From the NCBI RefSeq assembly GCF_030848805.1, contig NC_092360.1, positions 22,051,701 through 22,115,700 on the forward strand: DNA of 64,000 nt. The letters are read 5' to 3'. This document shows, in pieces, positions 25,640 through 39,600 of the stretch. Position 1 is the stretch's first letter, and each line of letters starts with the position of its first letter. The notes beneath the pieces are model-generated. The model searched no databases and was not told where the DNA came from. It saw only the letters and a program-made list of their open reading frames with translations. Source of the DNA: Temnothorax longispinosus. Lineage: Eukaryota > Arthropoda > Insecta > Hymenoptera > Formicidae. Both the position numbers and the translations under genes were made by a program.

Positions 25640-28600
25640 CTTAATAATATGGTAAATAATGATATTTTTTTAAAACAAAGCATTATGTAATGTTATAATT
25701 TTAATTATTTATTATTTTATTACAATTATTTAATTATTTTTTATTAATTATTATTTCACATAAAATTATTGTCAAGCATTCCTGCAAAATTATGGGGTCA
25801 TTATATCAAAATATATTTCTACTGATACTAATCTTTTATGAACCACATTATCACTTGTAAGTATAATATGATTCTTTGGAGTTAATCCTTTCTCTTCTTG
25901 GGTGTTTAATTATATACATCTTCGAAATCCAGAAACTCAATTTTTCATTTCTCCCAACATTGCTTAACACAAACAGATAATTTCCTCCTTTCTAACAATT
26001 CTCGGAGATCTTAGCGTACAATGTAACTGCGAAAGTCATTGAACGAAAACCATATATTGTATCGATATACTTTCCGATGTGCAAGGGCTCGGGAACAATG
26101 GATAGGTCAAAACCGTTAAATGAGCACAGATTCTAAGATTTCACGATGCGCAATTCGGAGTCAAAACCGATTTTGCGGCAATTCAATTTCACAAGAAGAA
26201 AGTTGGAAAGGTGGAAAGGACATTGCCTAGGAAAAGATACAGCTCTTAGGAAGTGCGGGAGATGCGAGGAGAATCCGCGTATAGGGTCGCCAAAGTTTGG
26301 CAGAAGTGGAAAGTTCAACGATCGTGGCCTCGAATCTACTATTAGATCGCGAATACGGCCCGGCCTATTCTCGACAATCAGATTTCGGTCGGGGATATTT
26401 CGGGTAGAAGAGTAAACTTTAACGATAGCGATCTGTTAGAATCAGCGGTTCGCTCGATCTCCGTTTTTATTCGACTGCTGATAGAGTTTCGATATTATTT
26501 TAAAGAAGTAGTTAAAAGTGCGAATAGAGGAATTCCGCCGTAAAACAAAGATATCGTTTTACTTTTAATAATGTGATATAATCCCGAACAGGATGTAAAA
26601 TTATGGAAAGAGAAAATTTTTGTACGAACCGGTGCTTCTCTGTTCCTATTCGTTCCTTAATTTTCCAATAAACTGTGAACGTCGGTAACGTAAAAAATTA
26701 TTGATATTATCTTGTTACATAATGCATTGCACGCGCACGGAATTGAAAGATACTGATTATCGATAAAATATCATCATCAATAAATGCTTCATGTTTATTA
26801 ATCCACTAAAATCATTCGGTAAAATTTTAATTAACGAACCCAGTTTGTGTGTAATTCGCATGCGGAGATATGAACCTGATATGGGAAAGGATTTGGACAA
26901 AATATTAATTACAATTAAATGTTAAAATATTTACCTCTCACAATTATGTTTTAAATTAAGTTATTATTATCAGTACAATTTTGTTAAAAATTTGTATCTA
27001 TATTCTACACAGGTAAAATGAAAAATCGTTTAGTTGATATAATTAATTATTATTTATATGTACAGTATATACATACATAACTAAAAATCACACATATTTT
27101 AATTTAAAAAAATTAGTTATTTCATGCACAATTCGTTTTTGGTTTATGCAGCTCTTCATTTAGCTTTTTTTCTCTCATTGCAATATTTCTTACAATATAA
27201 CAAAAATTTTAATATTATTTATAAAAGCAGTTATTGCTTGAAAATGGAAGAAATAGATAATCGGTCTAAGTAGTTATCAAAGATTCTAAAGTTTCGCGCA
27301 ACAAAATTTCCAGACTTCATATTTTATCTCGATTAACTTTTCGTATATATAGTTCATGAGATTCGCATAATTATCGTAACATTTGAAGAAACAAAAGATA
27401 AACTCGTCATCGATAACGCTATAAAGTCAAGTTATGTTAGTTATCTAAGTTTGTAATGTTATTATTGGTATATAAAGTGAGTGTATAATCGCGTTGTTAA
27501 ATATTTTATGAGTGTATAATCATGGCGAACTTGTAACAAAACTTATTGTTAGTATAGAACATATTTTAACTTATTTTCATCGTCAAAAATTAACACGATA
27601 TGCCTTCCGTAAAATAATTTTATTAATTAATTTGATGTTTTTTAGATTTAGATAATAATTTAAAAAAATGTAAGTTATTCCGAGTTTAACTCAATTATTG
27701 GTAGGTTGATTAATTTTATATAATATGGTTCAATTTATACTATATGCCTATACATATATAAATTACATAAATATACATATAATCTTATATATCTATATAA
27801 GATAAAATATCATCACTGCATTTAAAACTGCATTGATCATACTACTCAATTTAACAGCAAAACTTAATTTAACCAACAGCAAACCAAAATTAATTACTGC
27901 TTTTATTAATTAGAGAATAGAATGACGCAAAGAATTCCGAACTGTCGGTGAGTAGTTTTGTTTTCGAGTATCGGGTCGTCTGTGAAATTTTGTTCCAAAG
28001 CAAAGTTCACGGAGCCGGTAACAGGAATAGCCCGAAGGACGCTGCCGTAACTCCTCGGGAGTTTTGGCGGATCGAGAAACTTCGGCATGCTACGCAGAAA
28101 GTTGCTCCGCCGCGCCGCTGAGAATACGACCACTTGCTGCTCTGGTCCGGCTTTCGAGGCCGGCAACTTTTGCTTTCCGATGGTCCGTCGTGTCTGTTAT
28201 CACCTGTTTTCCGATGTCTCAGTCTGTGGATAGCGAATTGTAATTACAATCCTTTGTGTGTGATTGTGTATTCGTTGTTCCGCGGTTTTACGAAACAATA
28301 ACTCATGATAACGGGTTACTTAAATTTTTTATCAGAGATGAGATCTTGAAACTTCATAAATTGCGACGAAAAGAAATTAAATCGAATATATTTTCCGCAT
28401 GAAAGTTTATTTGATTTCGGCGCTTACGAAAAAGTGCAGTCTTTGTTCTTAAAATTAAATAAAATGTTGTAATGTCATTAACATCAGTTTAGGATATAAA
28501 AAAGATTCATTGTACATTAATCAAATTTTGAAATATCTTTAGAAATATCTATCTATTTATCGTAAATTACTTTAATTTTGTACTTACATTCCAGCCATTT

Positions 28601-30802
28601 ATGACTGCAGAAATAATTCTGCTAATTCGAAAACTGACCAACGGACGTACTTACTATCTAAAGTACTGTGTCTTGAATTCTTGATTCGGACAGACTTTAA
28701 ACGGATTATGTTTTGCGCAAAAACCCTTCATCTTCTTCTCGCAAAGGATATTCCATCCTCTTCAACGTCCGTCGAAACTTATTTTAAAATTCATGTTCCA
28801 GCAGATAAATTGATTCTCCTTAATAATTTCTTTTTCGCTATCTTCTATCGCTAAGAAAACTGAAGTAAGATTAAAAGTCATCGTTACCCAAGCTTGTTCT
28901 TTATGGATTTTTTATTTTTATACATTCTTATATATTCTTAAGATACATTTGGCTTAGAAACTTAATTTAGAAATAATATTTATTTTGTATAGCAGGCGTT
29001 TTAAATACATGCCTATACATTTTTCAGATATAATATAAACATTTTTTTACATATTAAAAAAATTGCAATAATTAAGATAATTTAATTTTTATACTAACCT
29101 TTTACGCGAGTATTAAACACAGAATTGTTCTGTTTTTAGAGTAAAATGAATACTTACTAATTTGATCAAAAACTGAATTTTTCAATTAATTCTTATTAAT
29201 TATTATTCAATCGATTTAATTGTAAATTGAACATATTTCTGAGCAAATAATCCTGCAAATTTACGCATGACACGCAGCGCGATTAACACAACAACTGAAT
29301 TATAAAAGCGAGACGTTGCAATAATTAAAAACAGTCACGCGAGTGTCAACAACGAAGAAGAGACACGCAGACAAACGGAGGTTCTGGCGTATTACGGCAT
29401 TTTCTAGGCCGTTTATAGCAGAATTTAAACTTCCACGATATTTTTCCAAGCAGCATTCGCAGTACAGCGCGCGGTTAATTGTAGCCCGAAGGTATCCGCC
29501 CTTGCGCTTCGAACTTTTAACAATATTCGACTCGATACTCTCTTACGAAAATAATACGCCAGCCGGGCAAATACGGGTGATACAGAATCACAGAAACCGG
29601 GCGACCGAAATAAAAGGGATCCATGCATGAATCCACAAACGATCTCGTCGCTCCCTATCGATTCATCCTTACATTACTTTCTGCCGAACTGATTTCGAAT
29701 GAATCATGAACATGGCGGATATGCACAAACTTCTGTCGTTGAACTACGATCCCAGAGTTAATTAAAGCCTATTAAAATTGGATTATTTAAAAAGAAAAAA
29801 AACTTAAATTGAAATTTCGAGAAAGATTGTTGACTCTCTGTCAACACAACTCGTGCTTTCAGGAAAAATTTGTTTCAACAAGAGAATTCATCTGAGAATT
29901 TTCCTTTAGCAAGTTTTTTGTTTAATCTTTACATCTTTTTGGTGGTAAGAATATACCTTATTCTCATGAGATATTCGCCATTGTTGCAGTAACCTGTAGC
30001 AAATCCTTCAAAAATGTTATAAATTTGAATCTGTCTACGTGCATTTATATTACGATGTTTTTAAACATTTTTTATACCATAATACTTAGAAAAATATGAT
30101 CAGCTTTCACAAGATGTAGGAATGAACAAGATAATTAATAACACATTTTTTATCAAATGATTAATGTAAAGTGGAATACAGAAATGTATATAAATTGAGA
30201 TTGATGCAGAATTTACATTGTAGCTATTCCGCATGCTTGCCTTCAGTATTACACGCGACGTGATAAAGTCAAGAGGCAAATGATGGTCTGATATATCGTG
30301 AGTTGTTGGATCATTTATTCATATATTTATTTACGGTCTTATCTCTTTAGCTTTCAATTCTACCTCTTCAATCTTAGAAATACTTTTAAAGGCTTTATTA
30401 TGCTAAACTTTCTAAAATTATTAATGTAAAAATTAATTTTTTACATATGTAACACTTTAATAAAATGTTCAATAAGATACGAGGACTTAAAGAAATAGAA
30501 AAATATAAAATATGATTAAAAACAATTACATTAAAAATATTTAATAATTTAATTTTATAACCTAATTTATATAACAGTAAAAATTTAACATTACATTATT
30601 GTTGAATGACTCTGCACTATTGTCTATACTCGTAAAAAGTGTTAAATTGCCAAATATTATAAGCGTATTATTGCACTTCTATGTAACTCGTGAATTATAT
30701 TTCTTGCTTGAAAAATTTTCGAATATTGCTCCAAAATAATGTCTCAAAATAATTCAAGAAAGATTTATAAGAAATGTTGGATCAGATAGTAATTGAATAA
30801 CG
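25640..30802. other. Non-coding stretch, mostly AT-rich
   Basis: Balanced CpG-containing patches lie at about 26030-26480, 27900-28220 and 29270-29690, each with open frames of 60 to 95 codons on both strands and no recognisable protein. The remainder is A/T filler. TGAGTGTATAATC is repeated at about 27477 and 27509. Confidence 0.4.
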
Positions 30803-30824
30803 GTTAGATCGCTCGCGATCTAAC
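30803..30824. repeat. Short perfect hairpin
   Basis: GTTAGATCGC and its complement are separated by TC. This short stem-loop or dimeric site is possibly chance. Confidence 0.55.
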
Positions 30825-31065
30825 TTCAATGTTATATGAACGAGAAGACGTGCGAATATCGAAGTCGAGATTGACTTCGCGTTCGCTTTGGCTTCCATAT
30901 TTATGGAGCTCTCTCGATATGAACGTGTACGTATACACGTATGGACATGTGCAATATATACATCGTGTAACGCGTATGTGCGTTGTATATTTAACGATAC
31001 CTACAAGAAGTTGGAGTGGTTACCATTAATACGTATCTGCGAAACGCCAGTATTCCCTTCTAATA

Positions 31066-31203
31066 GGGTAAACTCGGGTAAGATGGCCATACAGGAAAGA
31101 TGACCAACCCATGTTCATTTGATGTTTTATGGTTTATGGCGAGCTAGATTGAAAGAACATAGGTTGGCCATCTTTCCTGTCGCCATCTTACCCGAGTTTA
31201 CCC
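31066..31203 (-). mobile_element. 138-bp TA-flanked MITE, copy 1
   Basis: The terminal inverted repeats begin GGGTAAACTCGGGTAAGATG and extend about 40 bp. TA lies immediately outside both ends (31064-31065 and 31204-31205). The right repeat lacks a few bases (CTGTCGCCATC where the other ends have CTGTATGGCCATC). It is the same family as 56175-56310 but in the opposite orientation, with about 90 percent identity by eye. TA target use is the hallmark of IS630/Tc1/mariner elements. The element is non-coding and must be mobilised in trans. Confidence 0.9.
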
Positions 31204-31205
31204 TA

Positions 31206-34200
31206 AACACCGATATGTACTACATTTACTTGCATAACAGTAATTTTGTAAACGTATCTCCGATCTTCAGGAAAAAATAAATAAAATGGACAATGTAAAT
31301 CAAGTCTTTTTAAGAAGAATTGAGTATTTTCTTAATTATTAAATGTTCTTTAAAATTATAAATTAGATTTATCTGAAGAAATAGAAGTACACATTTCTTT
31401 AGACTTGCAATTGCGAAAATATTGAATATTGGTCAATCAATAAAATTGATAATACTGTGAATTTCATTATTCATTATATTGAAAAGGATTTTAACTTATA
31501 GCATAATGTTTCCATTTATTTTATGGTAGAACTTATCTTACTCACAAATTAAAAGTAAGTAAGTTAAAAAGACAAATTATTAGATACATTATTAAATCAA
31601 TCTAACCAATTATATACTACGTTTTAGAGAGAGACTCGTGCATATTCCCCAGTAATATAGTTATTTAATAAAAAAAATGTTGCTAAAAAAATTCGTAATT
31701 ACGCAACAAGCTCACGTAATTATCATCGCGAGTAGCGTGTCGCCGGAACATTTTATCAAGTAGCTGGTAAAAATAACGCGTGTACATTCATTGTCTCTCT
31801 AATTACGGTTATCAATCTCCCCGTCCTTCTTTCTGCAGGACCATTAATTATCGCGCTAATAGCGCTCCGTTTCATGCAGGCGCCAGGCCTGTTTCCTTTT
31901 GCAATTTCAGCTGCGCTTTCATCGAGTGATATTTAGCTGCTCCAGGGGATAGGTGGGCAAAGTCAACGTAGGCGACAAGCTAACGAAGTTTTAATTTTCA
32001 CTTACAATTAGTTCGACGCACGCTTCACTGAGCTTTGTGCTCTATCCGTGCAATCAACGTCGGCAATTTTCACGATAGGCAAGAAGGGATTTCGAAGGGA
32101 GGAGAGCGAGCGAACGGAAGGAGATAGCGGATAATATTGTGTGCGCGATGCGACGGAGACATTCTCGAGTCTTCAATTAGTGTGATTGGAGTCGACTATT
32201 TCGGCAGCCACGTGTGTACATATACAAACCGGCACTCGAAAGTAAACGGAAATTAGGGGGGAAATTGTCGGCGTGCCATAAAGCCAACGATCTACGAACA
32301 ATACGAATCAATCGCCCGGTTACTCGTGTGCAGATAGATGAAATTGATAGTAATCAATCAGCCGTTAGAGCCAATATCGTGTTTATCGTAGATAATTGAC
32401 AGGTGAAAAATTAAGCCGATGACGAAAATTAATTTGATCTCGAATTATTTCCAATACGTTGGATGTGACGCAGGCAAAAGTTTTAATTAAATATCTCTCA
32501 GGAAATTTTGCATCATAAACTGGCGTGGAAGAGTTTAAATTATTATAGGATTAATAAACAAATAAAAATAAAAAATTTAATTATACACTACGAAACGGTA
32601 CAAATATATTTTTCAACGCTATTTAATAACGCTATTTTATTTGCCGATTTATTTCTAATTATTATACAGAATTTTATCATATTAAATAAACAATATAATA
32701 TCATGTAATATGAAAAAATGCGAAAATAATTTGCATTTGTAGAAATATTATTATATTTTTTATTATATAAGCTTGCATTCAACTCAATGAGGCTTCTTAA
32801 AACAAAACAGAAGAAGAAACCAACATGCGATATACGTAAAAAAAATAGTGCACCGGAATACTTTTCCATTTTTTTAGTTTCGCGAAAAGTCCGCTTGCGA
32901 TGTTCGATCCCGGCTTCTCAACTACCGAAAAATCGAATCCTGTGTCGATTGCAGCGTTCCTCTCTGTCGCTTATCGGCACACAAAACTCATTTTTATCTT
33001 GATGCATGCCTTGTTCCTCGATCCATGTGTCGTGTAAAAAAAACATACTGCGTTTACGAATATCGGTAATAATTTTCTGCGAGATTGCGGAACGCGCCGC
33101 GTCCCCAGGTGCAGGCGGAAACGAGACGATCCATCGATCCATCGTGACTCTCTCCTCGCGGCGCGTACTCTATCCATTCTATACCGAGATCTTCGTTACT
33201 ATGCGACCAGCTCCACCAGCAATTCCACTCTCTCGCTGCGCGATTTCGGCCATAAATTTTCCTGGGCACTACTGTCAACTCTCTCACGCCTACGCTTCTC
33301 GACTTAAACTCCGCGTGCGCGCGCTCGTTGATAGTTGCAATTTTTTCTTCAGCAGGAAGATTTTTTTCACGAACGAAATTTTTTTCCAATTTACATTAGA
33401 TTCTATCGGGGAAAAAAAAGAGAAGGTATCCTCTTAGCCGACATCGTCGATTATGCCATTCTCGGGAGAGAATGAAAATGCGAGGCATTCTTCGTAACCG
33501 TCCCAGGGGATAAGCTCTATTTTTCTAACGATATTCATTTTTTCTTTATACGCGGTTTAGCTGTCATTTCAAAACTCATTTTTATAAAGTTATCCTTCCG
33601 TTCTTTCTAGATAATGATGTTTAACAGAACGTAGGACGTGTTTTGAATCTTGAAGCATTACAGATCGAGTTGTATAAATCACGTGACGTTAACAATCTTT
33701 GTTTGAAAACTGAGAGTTTTATATTAGATAGTAGGTGCAGTATTATTTCAATCGATCCTTTATATAGTTCTGTGTCCGTAAGAAACGTCATTATTTTTCT
33801 TCACTTTGTGAAATAAATCATGATTAAAGCTGTCAAGATCGCGAATTTACAAACATTTCAAATACATAGTGCCATACAAATATAAATATAATCTAATTCT
33901 AAAAATGATTTGTATATGTATAATACATATGTACGCACATATATGTATATATTTATATATAATTTTGTATTGGTTTTTCAATTATCTTATCCTAATCTTT
34001 TCATACGTAAAATAATGGAAAGAATTAATTTACGTTAAAAAAGTGTATAATTTTTTTAATGCAGTCACATCGGTGCATTGTATAAAAAAATATAAACACA
34101 AAATGGTAAATTATACTAAAAAATTAAAAATTTTCCTTCATTTTTTTATTTTGAATTAGAAAAGAGTTATAATCCAGCCTAGTTATACTACAATCATCGT

Positions 34201-36783
34201 GTATACTAATTATTTATAATTCTTTATCTTCTTAGATTTATTCCGTTATTTCACATCTTGTTTGAGGTCAATCGAGAATCAATATCGTTACTTTACGGAA
34301 TCAATAAATTTTCATAATTTTTCATATCTATCTACCAAAAAGGTTAGTAACTTTCTACTTTTTTTATGTATAAGAATGCTCCTAGAATCACTTAGGTGTC
34401 TTAGGTATAAAACGAAACGAAAACAAGACAACTGCGCTAATCCATTTGAGTAAAAGGACGACCGAATTCGCTGATCGTAACTTCCTACGTGAGTCAATTC
34501 TATTTAACGTCTATCGCAATCTTTTTTGCGCGTCTCCCAAGTTGCTACTCTTTCGTTGCTACTCTTCTCCCTTTTCTCTCCTTTCTTTCTCGTGTTACCC
34601 CGTAAATTTTCTTAGCTCTCGTTCCACGCCGACGTTCGCATTTGTCCCCTTCTTTATCTTCCCTTTCAGTTCGACGACCACGAGCGACCACGAGAATGTT
34701 TCAACGTTTTAAAAACACTCGAGTTTCTGTCGATACGACTCGTTTAACCCAACGAGAAGAGACTGTGTCACACGAAAACCTCGTATACACCTATGTATGT
34801 GATAAGTCATGAAAAAAATATTCCATGTTACTATTCGTCCTAGGAGAGAAGATTTATAGAGGACAACGCGCGCTTCCAAGCTGGTGAAAGGTGCATAAAA
34901 AATGCGATCGTGCATTTTCATGTCGTTCTAGTCGTATCTTCTAATTTACAGCGTCGAAATTTGCGCGTCAAGTAAAATACCACGAATATTTTTACGATTA
35001 TATGAATATCGATGTTGTATTGAGTTTTGATGTCACCCTAAATTTGTTTTCTGTTTTTAAATAAAAGAGCTATTTTCAAAATTTATGAACATTATATCAT
35101 ATATGACTAGTTGCAAATCATACATAACTGAGATGAAAGAGAAAGAGAGAAATATATAAACTTTAATTCAAGCAAAATTAATAATCAGTATTGTATAAAG
35201 AAATTTAAAAAATCACAGTATTCATATTAACTTTAGAAATACATTATCATAGCGAGAGAACAAAAGCAAAGATCTAACACGATTGATACCATGTATTGTA
35301 TTTTATGCTCAAAAGCTAAATATTTAAATGGTATTTTAATAATGCACCGGATTTTTTAGCTCATTATCCTGCAATATAATGACTATTATAATTACTCTAT
35401 CGCAAAACAGTTTTAGTCACATAATATACAATAATGTAGCACAGAACAAATAGCAAGAGATAAAGACAGACAAAAAAGAAAGGAAATGCTGAATATGACA
35501 CTAAATCACGTAATAGTAAGATTTTTCTGGAAAATAAAACTCCTTGCCGGAGACAAACGTTAGAGAAACGTCATACGAGAGGGGTGCGATAAAACGCGTC
35601 TCATGAAGAATCTCTTCGTCACTTTGTAGGCGAGAAGCGAGATCCGCGCTACGTACGTTACTCCAGGAAACGCGGAAAAATTCCAGCGGGCGAATCCAGT
35701 CGCGCGTCTGGCAGCCTTTTCCGGGCTCGGGTGTCGGCTGTGCTATCACGCTTCATAAATCTCGTTGCGCGAAGGTGTGGGCCTCGATGCGAACCCGACA
35801 CGGCGGCGGAGAAACCTGCGCGCTCTGATCTCGGAGAGTTCAGCCGATCTTTCTATGGCAAACTCGGATGACGCGAATAACTTCCGGTGTACAGAGCTCC
35901 GAGCGCAAGCTATCTGCTGCTGTAAATCCGAGTCGTTACGAACAGCTCTACCGCGGACAAAAAAGTGTGAGCTTGGCAAAAAGTAAGAAACCGCTGAAAG
36001 TTAGCGCTTTTCGCGTCTCACCACTTTCGATCGCCAGATAATTTTCAGAAATATTGCTCACGACTTTATTTAGTAACAAATTTCATTTTTTCGATCGAAA
36101 TTGTTTAATATTAAATCTCACTGATTGCTTGATATTTTAAAAAATTAGTTCTAATTACAATGATATAATAGGTACCAACTTGCAATTTGTATCTATATTT
36201 GTATATCAATATCAGAGATCGCGCGCGCGAAAATGCCTTTTTAATGCTTCAAACACAAGATTATGAAAATGGAAAGTTTAATGTATAATTTGTGTATTTT
36301 GCAAAGTATAATCAGGCTATTTTATGGAACAGAGCTCAATCATATTCTTTTACGATATAACGATTTCAGTATTTGTCTCTGTGTGAGTATGTATTTTGAT
36401 ACCGGACACTATTTATTCTACTGTAATTGCAGCTATTAACGCACGGAAAATACTGCGCTTAACTGGAGCACGAGTTCCACTTAGATCCATATAGGCTTTT
36501 CATGTTTCCGCGACCCGGTAACATTTAAACCACTTCATAAATCGTGATAAATGCAATCGTGCGCGACAAAACTCGGTTAGCCGTTTCATACGGTGATAAA
36601 AATTTTACCCTCTTGTCAAGGAAATAATACACGACCATGACTGATTTATCCAATATTAATAGACGGACTTATAGAGGCTATATTTTTTACTTTAAAATAT
36701 TATCAATTCGTTTTGCACAATATAAGAGTAGCACATTAATTACTTAAGCAGTAATAGATATACATATAGCAGTTAGAAATACA
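31206..36783. other. Non-coding stretch with four balanced blocks
   Basis: A/T-rich filler alternates with CpG-containing blocks at about 31690-32350 (with TCTAATTACGG, ATTAATTATCGCG and CAGCTGCGC), 32880-33480, 34500-34730 and 35490-36050. Frames of 60 to 143 codons occur on both strands in these blocks with no recognisable product. TATATA-type low complexity lies at about 33905-33965. Confidence 0.4.
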
Positions 36784-37050
36784 CACGGAAAGAACGGTTT
36801 TGCTGAAGTATCTAAAAATTTAGCTAGATACAGATCTGAAAATAATTTTGTTGCACCAATCATCTAAATAATTATAGTAGGTCGCTGAGGGATGACGATA
36901 ATGCCGTAAAAAATTTTGACATTTTAGTAATCAGTTTGAATATTCTACATAATTATTTTGATGGTGCAACAAAATTATTTTTAGATCTGCATCTAGCTAA
37001 ATTTTTAGACTTACTTCAGCAAAACCTGGAGCAAAACCGTTCTTTCCGTG
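36784..37050. mobile_element. 267-bp MITE with about 90-bp arms
   Basis: The ends match CACGGAAAGAACGGTTTTGC in inverted orientation, and the match continues inward for about 90 bp through TTTAGCTAGAT, AGATCT, TTTTGTTGCACCA and AATAATTAT blocks. The core of about 75 bp is unique. The right arm carries a 12-bp partial duplication (AGCAAAACC at 37018 and 37030) absent on the left. The target duplication is unclear (TAC/TA-like flanks). It is non-coding, and its transcript would fold into a long hairpin. Confidence 0.85.
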
Positions 37051-37699
37051 TACATATATTAGTATATACATTGGCAAAAATGAAGTAATTGGTTGGTAAT
37101 TATGATAATTGTAAAATGTATCGATTTAAGATGAAATACAAAACAATAATGAAACAAAAAATAAATAACATTAAAAGATGAAAAATTGAACATAAAATAT
37201 AAAGAAAGTGAAAAATGGGAGCATGTTACATAACATGGTCTGCTTAGTAAGATAAACATTAATCACATCAGCAGAAGATTCAAACAAGACAGTTGGGTTC
37301 TGTAGAAAACGATAACCGTAAGAGGAAACTTTGGTGGTTTAAAGCATTTTACAGTTATGCTACTTTATCTATTTTATATACGATCAAACTTATTTCTCTT
37401 GTGGTTCAAAAGAATCGTGCAAACTTTTACGCGGATTTTTGTTGCACAAAAAACTCAATTCCACAATTTGTAAGACATTAAATAATTCTATAAAGAAGTA
37501 AATTTTAGCAATTGCAAGAGTATTCCATTTTATCATCAATATCAACGTACAACGTACGTTCATAAGTATAAAAATTTCTACGACTCTTCTCTTATCGCGT
37601 GTCTCCTTTTTATCGCTGTTTCCTTGCTGTTCGTGCGCATGAAAAATTATATCTTACTTTTACACATTCTTTCGCCGCACTAAGTTTACACATGCATAA
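37051..37699. other. AT-rich non-coding spacer
   Basis: This is A-rich on the plus strand at 37080-37210. Open frames of 62 to 66 codons are low complexity (minus strand rich in Phe and Ile) and not credible genes. Confidence 0.45.
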
Positions 37700-38430
37700 T
37701 TTCTGTGCTAACCCGCATAGATCATGGAATCCGTCCATCCCGGAAATCTCATTGTCAAACGTCTAATAAATTTCCTAATCGCGGATCAGCGTTACAGTGA
37801 CGCGTAAATATACGTTCGGTATAGCATGATTAACCGCGTGCGGGCGATTTCCGCGCACGTGTCGCGCGCTCGGTCGAGTTTAATTCGCGCTTCGGATTAC
37901 CACCACGGGGTATCCATTAACGCGGTGAACGCGTGAGGCCCGAGTACGTGACATTTCAGGATAATGAGGGCGGAATCCGTCCGCGCATCCATCGCGGCGG
38001 TGCAGTGGCGTGGCGTGGTGCAACGTCAACGCGTATATATATCCGTGCTTTCCAGCGAAATGACTTTCTTCAAAGTAACGCTCAAATAATCGCGCTCGTG
38101 TGCGTTCAGTTCCCATTACATTTCCCGACGTAATCGAGGACGTCGATCGTCTTACTCGGGGCCCCATCGTCATGCAAAGCGGGTCACATGGTATAAGTGG
38201 AGAATTTGCATCTCTTTCTCTCCCTAGTGCGCGCAAGCGCGACGGTCGAGAACCGGCCAGTGTGCGAACCGAGAAACGTACTGTAAGGAACGTGTCAGGA
38301 CCCTTTGCGGTTAATGGAATCCAAGTTTGCTCGCAAGGAGGACTGCCTCCCGTCGTCTGCGGTGGTTTCCGCAAGTGGCAACGTGATGTAGTAACGTGTA
38401 ATAGAACGACGTCCGATAATTGATCGCGTG
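37700..38430. promoter_or_regulatory. CpG-dense island
   Basis: CpG is dense throughout, peaking at 37835-38010. A minus-strand frame of 164 codons (37880-38374) and plus-strand frames of 66 and 107 codons all stay open, so none is favoured. A regulatory role is inferred from composition only. Confidence 0.25.
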
Positions 38431-39110
38431 AATTCGTTTAATCACTCGAAAGGCATTTTTACAGTGCTCTTTCGTCATGCTCTACGACCCACGTCACTTT
38501 TCTGGCGAGAATAAATCGCTCACTTATTCCAAAATTTTCCAAAAAATAAGTTTGAATGCTTTGAATCAAAAAAATTAAAATTTTTAATATTTATACTTTT
38601 AAATGCGACTTTGGTGCAATAACTGATTGAAGAGGAACAAAAATATCTAGCTATATATTAGCTCTTCATTCAGTGCATTGAATTTTCACCCTTCTTTTGC
38701 AAAGAGTTCAAAAATAATGACAATTGTTGAGTTATGTCATTGTTGTAGCAAATGAGCGAAATGACGATGAGAGGTTTCTTTTAGTAATCTTATTTATTTT
38801 CAAATTAGCGTAAATAAAATTATCTTCAGTATTTCTAAATATACATACATATGTATCACTCGAAGAACTTTTATTGTAAATATCCAGAAGCTGTCGGCAC
38901 CACATAAATAATATATTTATTTTTGCCGATATATGTATATTAATTTCAAGTATACTAGCACCAGGCAACATTATTTCCAAAACTCGTTAAAAAATTTAAT
39001 TGATGAAAAGGGCAAAGAAGAAATTTACTAATTCATGAAAAAGAAAGTAACTTTTGTGTATGTGGTCCATGGGTATATCTAACACATCCTAAGTTACCGC
39101 AGATATCTTC
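38431..39110. other. AT-rich non-coding spacer
   Basis: I see no gene or clear repeat. An 82-codon minus-strand frame at 38732-38980 is low in complexity and has no recognisable domain. Confidence 0.45.
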
Positions 39111-39600
39111 ATCCCCGCCCACTACCATTACCGTGCCGCCACATGCAAATTAAGTTAACGTCCTTAATCCCAGCGGACTGCATCGCAGCGGCCAAGGTAA
39201 TTGGTTCGCGATAATCGACTCGTTGGATGTGTTCTCTCGTCGAGTTAAGCTCTCCCCCCCCCCCCGTGTCTTATCTCCCGGCCGAAATCATCGATATTCG
39301 ATCGGCACGCATCAGGAAGACGTGGTCGATCGTGGATTCCAAAAGTGAATGTTGGAATTACGATGCAGATTTATGACCGCCTGTTACTCCGTATAAACAG
39401 TCCGAGAAGTCGCTCGCAATAAATCCAGCCCCGTCGCGGAAGTAGTCGCTCTCTCTAATACGACAAGAAGACCGACGCGCTTTTACGCGCTTCTACACGT
39501 CGTCATTTTTCTCCGGGGGATATTGGAAATGTCTTTGGCGACGTGATATCATCTCTCGGCAATTGTCGACGGTACCAACTACCCAGCCCAGAACTCCCTG
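39111..39600. promoter_or_regulatory. Candidate cis-regulatory block with POU-like site
   Basis: ATGCAAATTAAGTTAA at 39143 contains a POU-type octamer (ATGCAAAT). It is followed by TTAATCC and GGTAATTGG and then by a CpG-rich tract. A run of 12 C residues lies at 39254-39265. The motifs are visible; their use as an enhancer is inference. Confidence 0.3.

Noticed and set aside
32895..32920. GTTCGATCCCGG, tRNA T-loop-like word
   Set aside because: There is no pairing T stem and no cloverleaf around it.
37880..38374. 164-codon minus-strand frame
   Set aside because: Plus-strand frames over the same bases are open as well. Composition explains it.
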